A stretch of DNA of 64,000 nucleotides from Microlunatus panaciterrae (GCF_016907535.1 NZ_JAFBCF010000001.1:1860001-1924000); one strand, 5' to 3'. Positions 1-8,293 are shown, counted from the first letter of the stretch. Notes: generated by a model from the sequence alone, not told the origin. Made by a program: numbers and translations.

Positions 1-131
1 CCGCTGCCGCGTTCCTGCTGATCGGCCTGCTGGCCAGCCGGTCGCTCGGCAGCGGACGCGCGAAGTCGATCAAGGGCGAGGCTTCGCCCGACGGCTATGG
101 TGTTGGTGCCATCAGCCGATCAGAGGAGTAG
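1..131 (+). CDS. C-terminal fragment of an unrecognised membrane protein
   Basis: The open frame runs in from the left edge (first full codon at 3) and stops with TAG at 129-131. It encodes about 42 residues: a hydrophobic stretch rich in Ala, Leu and Ile (AAAFLLIGLLASRSLG), then a polar tail ending in ISRSEE. This looks like the last membrane helix and cytoplasmic tail of a small membrane protein. The stop is 3 nt before the next ATG, so the two genes are probably co-transcribed. The family cannot be named from this fragment. Confidence 0.55.
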   Translation, partial: AAAFLLIGLLASRSLGSGRAKSIKGEASPDGYGVGAISRSEE

Positions 132-134
132 CCC

Positions 135-1034
135 ATGCCCCGCCGAGTCCTGATCGCCGGCGCCACCGGCTTCATCGGATCGCACCTGGCCCGCGCCCTG
201 GCCGAGGAGGGCCACCAGGTGCGCGCGATGACCCGCCACCCGGAGACGTACGACGGCGCCGGGGAGCCGTTCGAAGCCGACGTCACCGACCCTGAACGGC
301 TGCGGCAGGCGATGGAGGGCATCGAGGTCGCCTACTACCTGGTCCACTCGCTCGGTTCGGACGACTTCGAGAAGAAGGACGCGGCGGCGGCGCGTGCCTT
401 CTCCGCAGCCGCCAAGGAGACCGGAGTTGAGCGGATCATCTACCTCGGCGGGCTCGGCCGCGACGACGACGGCGCCCTGTCGGCCCACCTGCGGTCCCGC
501 CGTGAGGTGGAGAGCCTGCTCGGTGCTGACGGTGTGCCCGTCACCGTCCTCCGGGCAGCGGTGGTCATCGGCCACGGCAGCATCGCCTGGGAGATCACCC
601 GGCAGCTGGTCGACCACCTGCCACTGATGGTGGCGCCCAACTGGGTGTCCACCCGCACCCAGCCGATCGCGCTGGCCGACGTGATCCGTTATCTGGTCGG
701 GGTGCTGGAGGCCCCCGAGACCGCCGGCCAGATCTACGAGATCGGCGGCCGGGACGTCCTCCGCTACCAGGACATGCTCCGCCGGGCGGCCCGGATCCAG
801 AACCACCGTCCGCTGCCGCTGGTGGCCCTGCCGCTGTTTACGCCGAGGTTGTCGTCCTACTGGCTCGCCCTGGTCACCGACGTCGACGTACCGACCGGCC
901 GCAACCTCATCGACTCGATGACCACCGAGGTGATCGTCAGCGACGACTCCATCACCAAGATCATCCCCGGCGAGACGATGGGCTACGACGACGCCGTACG
1001 GGCGGCGCTGGCCGATCGCGCTGCAGCGGTGTGA
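135..1034 (+). CDS. NAD(P)H-binding protein, atypical SDR (NmrA / NDUFA9-like)
   Basis: A 299-residue protein that opens directly into a Rossmann fold with the dinucleotide motif GATGFIGSHLA at about residues 8-18. The motif YLVHSLG near residue 73 and the overall length fit the atypical SDRs often annotated as NAD(P)H-binding or complex I NDUFA9-like proteins. The classical YxxxK catalytic pair is not obvious, as is usual in that group. Substrate unknown. It starts 3 nt after the preceding stop, and its own stop overlaps the GTG start of the next gene (GTGA), so it lies in a short operon. Confidence 0.8.
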   Translation: MPRRVLIAGATGFIGSHLARALAEEGHQVRAMTRHPETYDGAGEPFEADVTDPERLRQAMEGIEVAYYLVHSLGSDDFEKKDAAAARAFSAAAKETGVERIIYLGGLGRDDDGALSAHLRSRREVESLLGADGVPVTVLRAAVVIGHGSIAWEITRQLVDHLPLMVAPNWVSTRTQPIALADVIRYLVGVLEAPETAGQIYEIGGRDVLRYQDMLRRAARIQNHRPLPLVALPLFTPRLSSYWLALVTDVDVPTGRNLIDSMTTEVIVSDDSITKIIPGETMGYDDAVRAALADRAAAV

Positions 1035-1759
1035 GAGCGGAGCGTCGGCGCTGGCCGAGCATCGCTCCGGTCATTCGGCCGGTGCTGGTCGACAAGGTGC
1101 CGCGGGACCATCTGCAGTCCGATGCCGCCTTCCGCCGCCGTCGGATCGTTGTGGTGATCGTGCTGGTCGCCGGCGCGGCGCTGCTCGGCGTCTCGCTGTC
1201 GGTGCCTCCCGGCGCGACCGCCTTCTATCCGCTCACCTTCGGGCTGGCGGCGCTGTGGGCCGTCGGCGCATTCGCTTCCGGCCGACTGCATCTCGGCCGG
1301 ATCCCGTTCCGTGGCAGCCTGCGGAGACCGATCATCTCCCCCGTCATTCTGGGCCTGGTGGCGGCCGCCGTGTTCGTCGCCGGTGCGCTGGTGATCCGGG
1401 AGATCCCGCTGCTGCGGGACTTCACCGACAGCGTCCTCGACCACGCCCGCTCCGGGTCGCTGCCGCTCGTCCTGGCCGTCACCGTCGTCAACGGGGTGGC
1501 GGAGGAGCTGTTCTTCCGGGGCGCACTGTTCGCCGCGATCGGTGTCCGCCACCCGGTTCTGATCTCCACCCTGGTCTACGCCCTGGCGACGCTGGCCACC
1601 GGCAACCCCATGCTGGTGTTCGCCGCACTGCTGCTCGGGCTGGTGCTGGGGCTGCAACGCCGCGCCTCCGGCGGAATCCTGGGGCCGATCATCACCCATG
1701 TCACCTGGTCCACGACCATGCTGCTACTGCTGCCGCTGCTGATTCGCTCGGGCGGCTGA
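1031..1759 (+). CDS. CPBP (CAAX/Abi) family intramembrane protease
   Basis: A 242-residue membrane protein with several hydrophobic segments. The CPBP signature is present: EE at residues 158-159 followed by Arg163 (EELFFRG), and a late His223 in HVTW. These are the predicted metal and catalytic residues of the type II CAAX prenyl endopeptidase / Rce1-like family. The usual middle FxxxH motif is not clear (YALATL is in its place), so activity is less certain. The GTG start overlaps the preceding stop, implying translational coupling. Bacterial members are often linked to peptide maturation or immunity; the substrate here is unknown. Confidence 0.75.
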   Translation: MRAERRRWPSIAPVIRPVLVDKVPRDHLQSDAAFRRRRIVVVIVLVAGAALLGVSLSVPPGATAFYPLTFGLAALWAVGAFASGRLHLGRIPFRGSLRRPIISPVILGLVAAAVFVAGALVIREIPLLRDFTDSVLDHARSGSLPLVLAVTVVNGVAEELFFRGALFAAIGVRHPVLISTLVYALATLATGNPMLVFAALLLGLVLGLQRRASGGILGPIITHVTWSTTMLLLLPLLIRSGG

Positions 1760-1800
1760 GCCGGGGTGGCGCCGTCGTTTTGAGCCCGTGCGGATCGGGG

Positions 1801-1806
1801 TACCGT
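1801..1806 (+). promoter_or_regulatory. -10 hexamer for a leaderless hemerythrin transcript
   Basis: TACCGT fits the actinobacterial TAnnnT pattern and ends exactly 6 nt before the ATG at 1813. Transcription would then begin at or next to the start codon, and no ribosome binding site is visible. The same geometry recurs across this window. Confidence 0.5.
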
Positions 1807-1812
1807 GTGGCC

Positions 1813-2313
1813 ATGTCCACAGACGCCATCGTCATCCTCAGAGATGATCACAAGGAGATCCGCCGGCTGTTCCGCGAGTTCGAGTCGGCCGGCGACAACG
1901 CGCACGCGACCAAGGACGCCCTGGCGACCAAGATCATCGAGGCACTGACGGTGCACACCTACATCGAGAACGAGACGATGTATCCCGAGGTGCGCCGGCT
2001 GCTTCCGGATCTGGAGGACGACGTACTGGAGTCCTACGAGGAGCACCACGTGGCGGACGTCCTCTGCATGGAGCTGGCCGCGCTCGACTCCACCGCCGAA
2101 CGCTTCGACGCCAAGATGACCGTGCTGATGGAGAACGTCACGCACCACATGGAGGAGGAAGAGAGTGACTGGTTCCCCAAGGTCCGCGCCGGGCTGGGAC
2201 GCAAGCAGCTGGCGGAGATTGGCGAACGGATGCTGGAGCAGAAGAAGACCGCACCGAGAAGCCCGGCCCAGCCGAGCGCACTGAAGAAGGCGATCGACGC
2301 CGTTACGGCCTGA
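1813..2313 (+). CDS. Hemerythrin HHE domain protein
   Basis: A 166-residue helical protein. Histidine and acidic ligands typical of hemerythrin-like cation-binding domains occur in order: DDHKEI near residue 12, HTYIENETMYPE near 50, EEHHVADV near 77 and THHMEEEESDWFP near 110. The C-terminus is a basic linker. Such proteins bind a di-iron centre and serve in oxygen, NO or redox sensing or iron storage. The ATG was chosen because it follows a -10 hexamer by 6 nt and the domain begins immediately after it. The end overlaps the convergent oxidoreductase gene by 11 bp. Confidence 0.85.
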   Translation: MSTDAIVILRDDHKEIRRLFREFESAGDNAHATKDALATKIIEALTVHTYIENETMYPEVRRLLPDLEDDVLESYEEHHVADVLCMELAALDSTAERFDAKMTVLMENVTHHMEEEESDWFPKVRAGLGRKQLAEIGERMLEQKKTAPRSPAQPSALKKAIDAVTA

Positions 2314-3601
2314 CGCCGCTGATCGGCCTCTTCGCTCGCCCCGACCGGCCTTCGGTCAGGTCGGCGATCACCTCGTCGGCGACCCGCCGCCCCGAGACGA
2401 GAGCACCCTGGATCGAGCTGGTGTCCCGGTAGTCACCGCACAGGTAGATGCCGCGGTGGCTGGCCGGCCGCCGGAACGGATGCGGCGCCCGCATCGACGG
2501 CAGCGCTCGAGGAATGTCGTAGGTGGCCAGGTGCTGCCAGGAACGGGTGTCGGTCCGATACAGCTCGGCCAGCCGTCTCCGCACCACCTGCTCGTCCAGC
2601 CTGGAGCCCGGCGGTCGGCCGGAGTGGACGACCGAGGTGGCGACCAGGGCACGCCCGTCGGTCGAGTAGGAGGGCGCGGCAGCCGTCATCACCATGGTGT
2701 TCACGATCGGAGAGTCGTCTGCGTCGACCAGCAGGGTCGGTTCGTCGAGCGGCGCGGTGTCTACGGCGTGATAGACGGTGCTGACCCCGTTCCAGACGGG
2801 TGAGGGGAGTCCGCGGACCAGTCCGGCGGCCGTGTCGGCGTCGGTGGCCACCACCACCGCACGTGCCCCGATCCTGCCGCTGGCGGTGTCCACCCCGCCC
2901 GGGTCCACCGCCCGAGCGGGCAGACCTACTCGCACTGGAATCCCCTCAGCCAGCTGATCTGGCAACGCCTGCATGCCGGCGGCCGGCACCGCCGTCCGGC
3001 CGAGGACGAACATCCGCATCATCAGGGTGGCGAACCGGCTGGACGTGGACATCTCCGTCTCCAGCAGCAACCCCGCGAAGAAGGGCCGCAGGACAGCGTC
3101 GATGACCGCGTCGGAAAGGCCCAGACGATGCCACTCGTCGTTGGCGGCACGGTCGGGCCGGGTCTTGAGCATCCGGGCCGGAAGGACTGCGGCGGCCGTC
3201 GCGTAGGCGGCCAGCGCAGCCTTGTCCCGGATCGAACCCAGCGGAGCCCGAGCCAGCCGCCAGAGGGCGGACGGCTCAGATCGCGGATCCGCCAGCCGGA
3301 TGCGCCGCCCGTCGCGGTGCAGCAGTGCGGCCCGGTTGAAGTAGCGAAGGTCGAGGCGGGACAGGTCGACCGCCCGGGGCAGCTCCGGGTATCCCGTGTT
3401 CAGCACCTGGAAGCCGCGGTCCAGCAGGAACCCGTCAGCCACGTCGGTACGGACCCGGCCGCCAACAGCGTCGGCGGACTCGATCACCGTCACCTCGACC
3501 CCCGCCGCGGCCAGCCGTCGGGCACACGCCAGGCCGGCTAAGCCCGCTCCGACCACCACGACGTCGGCGGCCGACGGCGTGGTCGGGCCCGGCGTCGTCA
3601 T
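2303..3601 (-). CDS. FAD-dependent oxidoreductase of the amine oxidase / phytoene desaturase superfamily
   Basis: A 432-residue flavoprotein. The FAD-binding motif VVVVGAGLAGLACARRL sits at about residues 13-29, followed by a second nucleotide motif VTVIESADAVGGRVRT and a C-terminal LCGDYRDTSSIQGALVSGRRVA that closes the FAD site. Substrate is not evident; relatives include carotenoid desaturases, protoporphyrinogen oxidase and monoamine oxidases. A longer in-frame start at 3724 exists, but its first 41 residues are low-quality and overlap the divergent promoter. ATG 3601 follows a -10-like hexamer by 6 nt. It is divergent from the photolyase gene. Confidence 0.8.
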   Translation of the reverse strand: MTTPGPTTPSAADVVVVGAGLAGLACARRLAAAGVEVTVIESADAVGGRVRTDVADGFLLDRGFQVLNTGYPELPRAVDLSRLDLRYFNRAALLHRDGRRIRLADPRSEPSALWRLARAPLGSIRDKAALAAYATAAAVLPARMLKTRPDRAANDEWHRLGLSDAVIDAVLRPFFAGLLLETEMSTSSRFATLMMRMFVLGRTAVPAAGMQALPDQLAEGIPVRVGLPARAVDPGGVDTASGRIGARAVVVATDADTAAGLVRGLPSPVWNGVSTVYHAVDTAPLDEPTLLVDADDSPIVNTMVMTAAAPSYSTDGRALVATSVVHSGRPPGSRLDEQVVRRRLAELYRTDTRSWQHLATYDIPRALPSMRAPHPFRRPASHRGIYLCGDYRDTSSIQGALVSGRRVADEVIADLTEGRSGRAKRPISGVRP

Positions 3602-3615
3602 CGGGCCAGTCTGTC
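3598..3615 (-). promoter_or_regulatory. Start-proximal promoter shared with anmK
   Basis: Read on the minus strand, CAGACT (3608-3613) lies 6 nt upstream of the ATG at 3601, as for the leaderless genes here. The 18 nt from 3598 to 3615 are identical to 10377-10394, which surround the start of anmK on the same strand. Confidence 0.45.
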
Positions 3616-3772
3616 GCACCCCGCGCGGCAGCGTCCACCTACGAGCCCGACTAGAGTCGAGGCCCCGGCCGCTGCGACTCCAGCGAGATCCTCGCCAGAC
3701 GTGGGTACAGGGCAGGGGTACCACGAGTCATGGGCACAACGAGCCCCTGAGGCGACGACGAGGGATGACCGG

Positions 3773-5143
3773 ATGAACGCCACTCAGGAACCAGCCTCCG
3801 GACCGGCACTGGTCTGGTTCCGGGATGACCTGAGGCTGTCGGACCAACCGGCACTGCTGGCTGCCGTCGACTCCGGACGGCCGGTCTGCTGTGTGTTCGT
3901 GCTGGACGAGTCGAGTGAGGGCATCCGCCCGCTCGGCGGTGCCAGCCGATGGTGGCTGCACCAGAGCCTCCGCTCGCTGGCCGACGACCTGGAGCGCGCC
4001 GGCTCCGGCCTGGTGCTCCGCCGCGGCCCGGCAGCCGACGTGATCGCCGAGCTGGTCGGCGAGACGGGCGCGACGGCCATCCACTGGAACCGGCGCTACG
4101 GGGAGGCCGAGCGCGCCGTGGACGAGCGGATCAAGGAACGCTGCCGGGGCGAGGGGCTCGAGGCGCACAGCCACAACGCGAGTCTGCTGTTCGAGCCCTG
4201 GGAGGTCAGCACCAAGTCCGGGTCGCCGTACTCGGTCTTCACCCCGTTCTGGCGGGCCTGCCGGGAGCAGCGGCCGCCATCGGAGCCTCTTCCGGCGGTC
4301 CGCCGGATCGACGGCTGGGACCAGCGGGTGCCGAGCGAGGACTTGGACAGCTGGCGGCTGCAGCCGACCACACCGGACTGGGCCGGTGGACTCCGAGAGA
4401 CCTGGGAGCCCGGTGAGAGAGGTGCCGCCCGTCGTCTCCGTGACATGGTCGATGGGCTGCCCGGCTACGCCGAGGGTCGGGACCGACCGGACCAGTCGGC
4501 CACCTCCAGGCTCTCTCCGCACCTGCGCTGGGGCGAGATCGGCCCTCGACAGGTGTGGCACACCATGATGGCGGCGGACGACTCCGAAGCTGCGTCCGGG
4601 TTCCTGCGCGAGCTGTGCTGGCGCGAGTTCGCCTACCACGTCCTGTTCCACCACCCGCGCCTCTCCACCGAGAACCTGCAGCGCAAGTTCGACGCCTTCC
4701 CCTGGCCGCCACTGGATGAGGATGCGTTGCGGGCCTGGCAGCAGGGCCGGACCGGGTACCCCCTGGTGGACGCTGGGATGCGGGAACTGTGGCACAGCGG
4801 CTACATGCACAACCGGGTGCGGATGGTCACAGCCTCGTTCCTCACCAAGAACCTGCTGATCGACTGGCGGATCGGCGAGGCCTGGTTCTGGGACACCCTT
4901 GTCGACGCCGATCCGGCGAACAACGCCTTCAACTGGCAGTGGGTGGCCGGCTCCGGCGCGGACGCCTCGCCCTACTTCCGGGTCTTCAACCCCGAGACGC
5001 AGCGCAGCAAGTTCGATCCGGATGACCGCTACGTCGCCAGCTGGGTCCCCGATCTCGGCACCGACGACTACCCGGCGCCGCTCGTCGATCTCAAGGAGAG
5101 CCGCGAGGCGGCGCTCGCCGCCTATCAGCAGGTCCGCGGCTAG
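3773..5143 (+). CDS. phr: Deoxyribodipyrimidine photolyase (cryptochrome/photolyase family)
   Basis: A 456-residue enzyme for light-driven repair of UV-induced pyrimidine dimers. The N-terminal antenna domain begins LVWFRDDLRLSDQPALLAA. The C-terminal FAD-binding domain contains RLSPHLRWGEIGPR, RELCWREFAYHVLFHHPR, WMR-type helices (GMRELWHSGYMHNRVRM) and the signature NWQWVAGSGADASPYFRVFNP. Length and motifs fit class I CPD photolyases. ATG 3773 starts just before the conserved N-terminus and has GAGGG upstream; a start at 3701 would add 24 unconserved residues. It converges on the anti-sigma gene with a 24-nt gap. Confidence 0.92.
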   Translation: MNATQEPASGPALVWFRDDLRLSDQPALLAAVDSGRPVCCVFVLDESSEGIRPLGGASRWWLHQSLRSLADDLERAGSGLVLRRGPAADVIAELVGETGATAIHWNRRYGEAERAVDERIKERCRGEGLEAHSHNASLLFEPWEVSTKSGSPYSVFTPFWRACREQRPPSEPLPAVRRIDGWDQRVPSEDLDSWRLQPTTPDWAGGLRETWEPGERGAARRLRDMVDGLPGYAEGRDRPDQSATSRLSPHLRWGEIGPRQVWHTMMAADDSEAASGFLRELCWREFAYHVLFHHPRLSTENLQRKFDAFPWPPLDEDALRAWQQGRTGYPLVDAGMRELWHSGYMHNRVRMVTASFLTKNLLIDWRIGEAWFWDTLVDADPANNAFNWQWVAGSGADASPYFRVFNPETQRSKFDPDDRYVASWVPDLGTDDYPAPLVDLKESREAALAAYQQVRG

Positions 5144-5167
5144 CTCAGATCACAGGTCTCACTGGGA

Positions 5168-5947
5168 TCATAGGGGGAGCGTGCCGCGTACCAGGCTGTT
5201 GTGGGAGTGCAGCGGGTTCCCGTCGTCGGGTTCCAACGAGACGTCGACGATCCGGTAACTGCTGCCGAGCCCGGCCGGCAGCGGGTAGGTCTTGGTCGTG
5301 TTCTCCGGCAGCACCCCCAACGACACCATCCGCTTGCCGTCGCTGTTGATCAGCCACAGCTCGTGGTAGCCGGCGCCGGCACCCAGACCCTTGACCGTGA
5401 TCCGCAGGAACGGCTGGTGGTCGATCGTGACCAGCTCTGCGCTGCCGCTGCCGGTCTTGCCGGGCAACGGCTCCAGGACGGTCCGCGCCAGCACCTGCAC
5501 CTGCTCGGTGGTGCCGTCCCTCAGCGTGACCGTCCCCACCACGCCGAGCAGAACACCGATCACCGCCGCCGCCACGGCACGCAGGATCCAGCGCCGGTCC
5601 GGACGTGCACGCCGGGTCCTGTCCAACGCGACCACGTTCGTCTCAGGGCTCGGCTGTGTGCTCATCTGTTGGGCGCTCGTCTGTGGGGCGCTCGTCTGTT
5701 CGGGTCGGCTCTGCGCACCGGGCAGCTCGTCCCGCAGCTCGGCCTGGATCCGTTCCCACACCTCCGCGCGGGGGCTCACCAGCTCGTCGGCAGTGCTCAG
5801 CGGCAGACCCTCCACCAGGAGGCGCAGCTCACGCACCTCCGCCTGGCACTCGTCGCAGACCTCGAGGTGTCGACGGTCGTCGTCGCTCAGCTCGGCCGTG
5901 TCTCCCAGGGCGTAACCGGCCAGCAGCTCGGCATCACAGTGCCTCAC
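5168..5947 (-). CDS. Anti-sigma factor of the RskA type
   Basis: A 259-residue membrane regulator. The N-terminal zinc-finger anti-sigma domain includes HLEVCDEC (H-x3-C-x2-C) near residues 28-35. A single membrane segment WILRAVAAAVIGVLLGVVG lies near 130, and the extracytoplasmic C-terminal domain (YHELWLINSDGKRMVSLGVLP) matches the RskA family. It should hold the adjacent ECF sigma factor inactive and release it after regulated proteolysis. The GTG start at 5947 has GGAGG 6 nt upstream, inside the end of the sigma gene, and overlaps that gene by 14 bp, so the pair is translationally coupled. Confidence 0.88.
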   Translation of the reverse strand: MRHCDAELLAGYALGDTAELSDDDRRHLEVCDECQAEVRELRLLVEGLPLSTADELVSPRAEVWERIQAELRDELPGAQSRPEQTSAPQTSAQQMSTQPSPETNVVALDRTRRARPDRRWILRAVAAAVIGVLLGVVGTVTLRDGTTEQVQVLARTVLEPLPGKTGSGSAELVTIDHQPFLRITVKGLGAGAGYHELWLINSDGKRMVSLGVLPENTTKTYPLPAGLGSSYRIVDVSLEPDDGNPLHSHNSLVRGTLPL

Positions 5948-6554
5948 CGGTCACCTCCTTGAGCCGCGATCGCATCTGCAGCAGTCCTCGTCGGACATGG
6001 CTCTTGACCGTACCCAGCGGCAGATTCAAGCGGTCAGCAACCTGCTGGTACGTATGGTCTTCGTAGAAGACGAGCTGAAAGATTGTCCGGCGGGGGTCGC
6101 CCAGCCGGTGCAGCTCGTCGACGAGCACGACCCGGTCGGTCGCCTCGTCGGTCTGCGGGTGCACCGGAGGTTCGACCAGGACGCCCTCCACGGCGTCGAC
6201 CAGCCTTGCTTCGCGGGCCCGCTGCGCCTGGCGGTCCGCGATGCGGTGCCGGGTCACTCCCACCAGCCAGGCCCGCAGCGGACCGCGCTCGGGGTCGTAG
6301 GACCCGCGGCCACGCCAGGCCGACACGAATACCTGCTGGGTGACGTCCTCGGCGTCGCTGACGTTCATCAGCGTACGCAACGCCAGTGTGTGCACCAGGG
6401 GGGCGAACCGGCGGTAGCTCTCGGCCAGACACGCGTCCACACCGGCGGCGAAGCCGGCGGCCAGCTCATCATCGGACAACCCGCCTTCTGGCTGGTCGCC
6501 TACCCGCATCACAGGCTGAACTGTAGCCGACGATGCCGTGGACGGCTGGGGCAT
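5934..6554 (-). CDS. sigK: ECF RNA polymerase sigma factor, SigK-like
   Basis: A 206-residue sigma-70 family protein. The sigma-2 region contains DAEDVTQQVFVSAWRG near residue 68 and sigma-4 contains YEDHTYQQVADRLNLPLGTVKSHVRRGL near 170. The RskA-type partner encoded just downstream and the ECF architecture point to the SigK group, which in mycobacteria controls secreted surface antigens. It starts 6 nt after the sortase stop with GGTGAGG upstream of the ATG. Its likely regulon includes its own operon, which would make this an autoregulated cell-surface module; that is inferred from gene order, not from a clear SigK promoter. Confidence 0.85.
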   Translation of the reverse strand: MPQPSTASSATVQPVMRVGDQPEGGLSDDELAAGFAAGVDACLAESYRRFAPLVHTLALRTLMNVSDAEDVTQQVFVSAWRGRGSYDPERGPLRAWLVGVTRHRIADRQAQRAREARLVDAVEGVLVEPPVHPQTDEATDRVVLVDELHRLGDPRRTIFQLVFYEDHTYQQVADRLNLPLGTVKSHVRRGLLQMRSRLKEVTGEAL

Positions 6555-6560
6555 CGCGCC

Positions 6561-7247
6561 TCACCGGGGCCGGGCGGTGACGATGACGTTGTCCTGGTAG
6601 CCACCTCGGTCGGGGTCGTAGGCACCCCCGCAGGTGACGATCCGCAGCAACGGTCGGCCCTCGCGAGTGAACAGCCGGTCGAGGTCCAGGGTTCGTTTGG
6701 GCACCCGCAGCACCTCCTCGACTCCGAATCTCAGCGTCTTCCTGCCGGTCGTCACCAGCACGACGTCGCCTGCGTCGATCCGGCCGACGGCCGCCAGCGG
6801 GCCGATCCCGTACCGGCGGCTGTCCAGGTGCCCGGCCAGCACAGCCGATCCCTGGTCCGACCCGGGCCGTGGGCCGTAGCGGTACCAGCCGACCCGATCG
6901 GGACGCTCCGGCAGGCTCAGCTGGCCGTCCGCACTGACGCCCACCGGCGTCACGTCCACATCCAAGCCGATGCTCGGGATCCGCAGCCGGGAAGGGACGG
7001 CAGGCCTGCCGGCGCTCGGGGCCGCAGCCGCGGTCCGCAGCGGGGGCCTCCACGCCGGGGAGGGCCGGGCCGCAGCCGGGGTCGGGGGGCCCGCGACGCC
7101 GACCAGCGCGGAGTCCCCGGCGACGCTCCTGCCCTGGCGCAGCAGGGACTGGTGCAGCAGGGACAGGCCCAGCACCAGGGCAAGAACGGAGAGGGGGAGC
7201 AGCAGGAGCGCCAGCTGGCGGCCGTCCCTCAGCGCGCGTTCAGTCAC
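6561..7247 (-). CDS. Class F sortase
   Basis: A 228-residue membrane-anchored transpeptidase. An N-terminal membrane helix (LALLLLPLSVLALVLGLSLL) is followed by a Pro/Ala-rich linker and a sortase beta-barrel. The catalytic residues are visible: His140 in LAGHLDS, Cys206 in IVTCGG and Arg214 in DPDRGG. Class F enzymes are typical of Actinomycetota and attach surface proteins to the wall. The ATG overlaps the DUF4397 stop by 4 nt. The immediately upstream gene encodes a protein with a sortase-like C-terminal architecture and is the obvious candidate substrate. Confidence 0.9.
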   Translation of the reverse strand: MTERALRDGRQLALLLLPLSVLALVLGLSLLHQSLLRQGRSVAGDSALVGVAGPPTPAAARPSPAWRPPLRTAAAAPSAGRPAVPSRLRIPSIGLDVDVTPVGVSADGQLSLPERPDRVGWYRYGPRPGSDQGSAVLAGHLDSRRYGIGPLAAVGRIDAGDVVLVTTGRKTLRFGVEEVLRVPKRTLDLDRLFTREGRPLLRIVTCGGAYDPDRGGYQDNVIVTARPR

Positions 7248-8083
7248 CGCCGGGTCGACACCCGCACCCGAGCGAGCCGACGCGTCGCCACGACGACACC
7301 CATCAGGCCGACCAGCACGAGCCCCGCCGCGATGGTCGAACGCTGGGTCTCGGCCTGCGCGAACTGGCCGCCGGTGCCGCCGGGCACCCCGTTCGGGTTG
7401 CCGTGCAGACCGCTGATCGTCTGCACCGCGAAGGCCAGGTTCTTGTCGGCGGCGCTGCCCCAGGCATACACGACGGTGTTGGTGCCCTCGGCCAGCTTCA
7501 CCTCGGCTGGGCCGATGGCCACGGTCTCCGTGCCGGCCAGCACCACATCGGCCTTGACGGTGCCGGCAGCGAGGTCAGCCGTGGCCTCCTTCGCGTTGGT
7601 CAGACCCTTGAACACCGGTGAACCACCGGCACGGACGTCCACGGCGGGTGCCGCCGCGGTGTGCCGGACCGTGATTCGGGCCTTCCCAGCGGGGAGCGTG
7701 GACACGTCATTGACGAATGGCGTCAAGGTCGGCGTTCCCTTGGCGGTCAGGTGCGCAACCACGGTGATGTTGGCTCCGGCCGGCACCGTGACGTCGTCGG
7801 CCTCGGTCACCGCCTTGCCATCGGCTCCGTCGCCGGCCGCGACCACCTTCAGGTCATAGCTGCCGGGCGGCAGCTGCTGGGGATCGGTCAACGTACCGGG
7901 CTTGAAGTCGGTCAGCAGAGCCTTGCCGTTGGCGTACACGTCGACCGTGGCTCCCGGAACTGCATGCAGCACCGAGACCGTCGCCGTGTCCTCGGCATGG
8001 GCCGGCGTGGTCAGAGCGAGACCTGCCGCCCCGACGGCCAGCGCCGCGGACAGGACGCTGACCACACGAGCGAGCTTGTTCAT
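7244..8083 (-). CDS. Secreted DUF4397 surface protein, candidate sortase substrate
   Basis: A 279-residue exported protein. The signal peptide (KLARVVSVLSAALAVGAAGLAL) is cleaved probably after AHA at residue 30. Two DUF4397 repeats follow, beginning VSVLHAVPGATVDVYANG and ITVRHTAAAPAVDVRAGG. The C-terminus has a Gly/Pro-rich linker (VPGGTGG), a membrane helix (IAAGLVLVGLMGVVVA) and a basic tail (RRLARVRVSTRR), the layout of a cell-wall sorting signal but without a canonical LPxTG. AGGAGG lies 5 nt upstream of the ATG. It is the first gene of the DUF4397-sortase-sigma-anti-sigma operon. Confidence 0.85.
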   Translation of the reverse strand: MNKLARVVSVLSAALAVGAAGLALTTPAHAEDTATVSVLHAVPGATVDVYANGKALLTDFKPGTLTDPQQLPPGSYDLKVVAAGDGADGKAVTEADDVTVPAGANITVVAHLTAKGTPTLTPFVNDVSTLPAGKARITVRHTAAAPAVDVRAGGSPVFKGLTNAKEATADLAAGTVKADVVLAGTETVAIGPAEVKLAEGTNTVVYAWGSAADKNLAFAVQTISGLHGNPNGVPGGTGGQFAQAETQRSTIAAGLVLVGLMGVVVATRRLARVRVSTRR

Positions 8084-8225
8084 TGCTACCTCCTGTTGGG
8101 GTCGTATGCCTGTACTTCCCCACAGTCGGCCGCTTTGGATGCAGCAGGTCGTCAGCTGAGCTGACCAAGATCATCTTCCGGCACGGCATCGGGCCCCTGG
8201 ACCAGCCCGGGGCGAACACGGCGAC

Positions 8226-8256
8226 AACACAGCTGGAAAGCCAACACAGCTGGAAA
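8226..8256. repeat. Direct repeat AACACAGCTGGAAA x2
   Basis: Identical 14-nt copies at 8226-8239 and 8243-8256, 17 nt apart start to start. They lie in the 496-bp gap between two divergent genes and just upstream of the 6C-like RNA, so they could be paired activator sites. Function unknown. Confidence 0.6.
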
Positions 8257-8264
8257 AAGGAAGT

Positions 8265-8293
8265 GGGCGGCTGGCCGGATCCGGCCGCCGCCC
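8265..8293. repeat. GC-rich inverted repeat
   Basis: GGGCGGC (8265-8271) pairs with GCCGCCC (8287-8293) around a self-complementary GGCCGGATCCGGCC core with one bulged T at 8272. There is no T-run, so it is not a typical terminator. It may be the 5' hairpin of the RNA that follows or an operator. Confidence 0.5.

Noticed and set aside
3701-3772. Earlier in-frame photolyase start at 3701
   Set aside because: It would lie in the divergent promoter region and add 24 unconserved residues ahead of the standard photolyase N-terminus.
7355-7400. LPxTG motif in the DUF4397 C-terminus
   Set aside because: The nearest sequence is VPGGTGG, which has an extra residue between Pro and Thr and lacks Leu; only the overall sorting-signal layout is supported.
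8084-8160. CATCC motif upstream of the DUF4397 gene as a SigK -35 box
   Set aside because: No matching -10 element at the expected spacing could be recognised, so the SigK promoter remains unproven.
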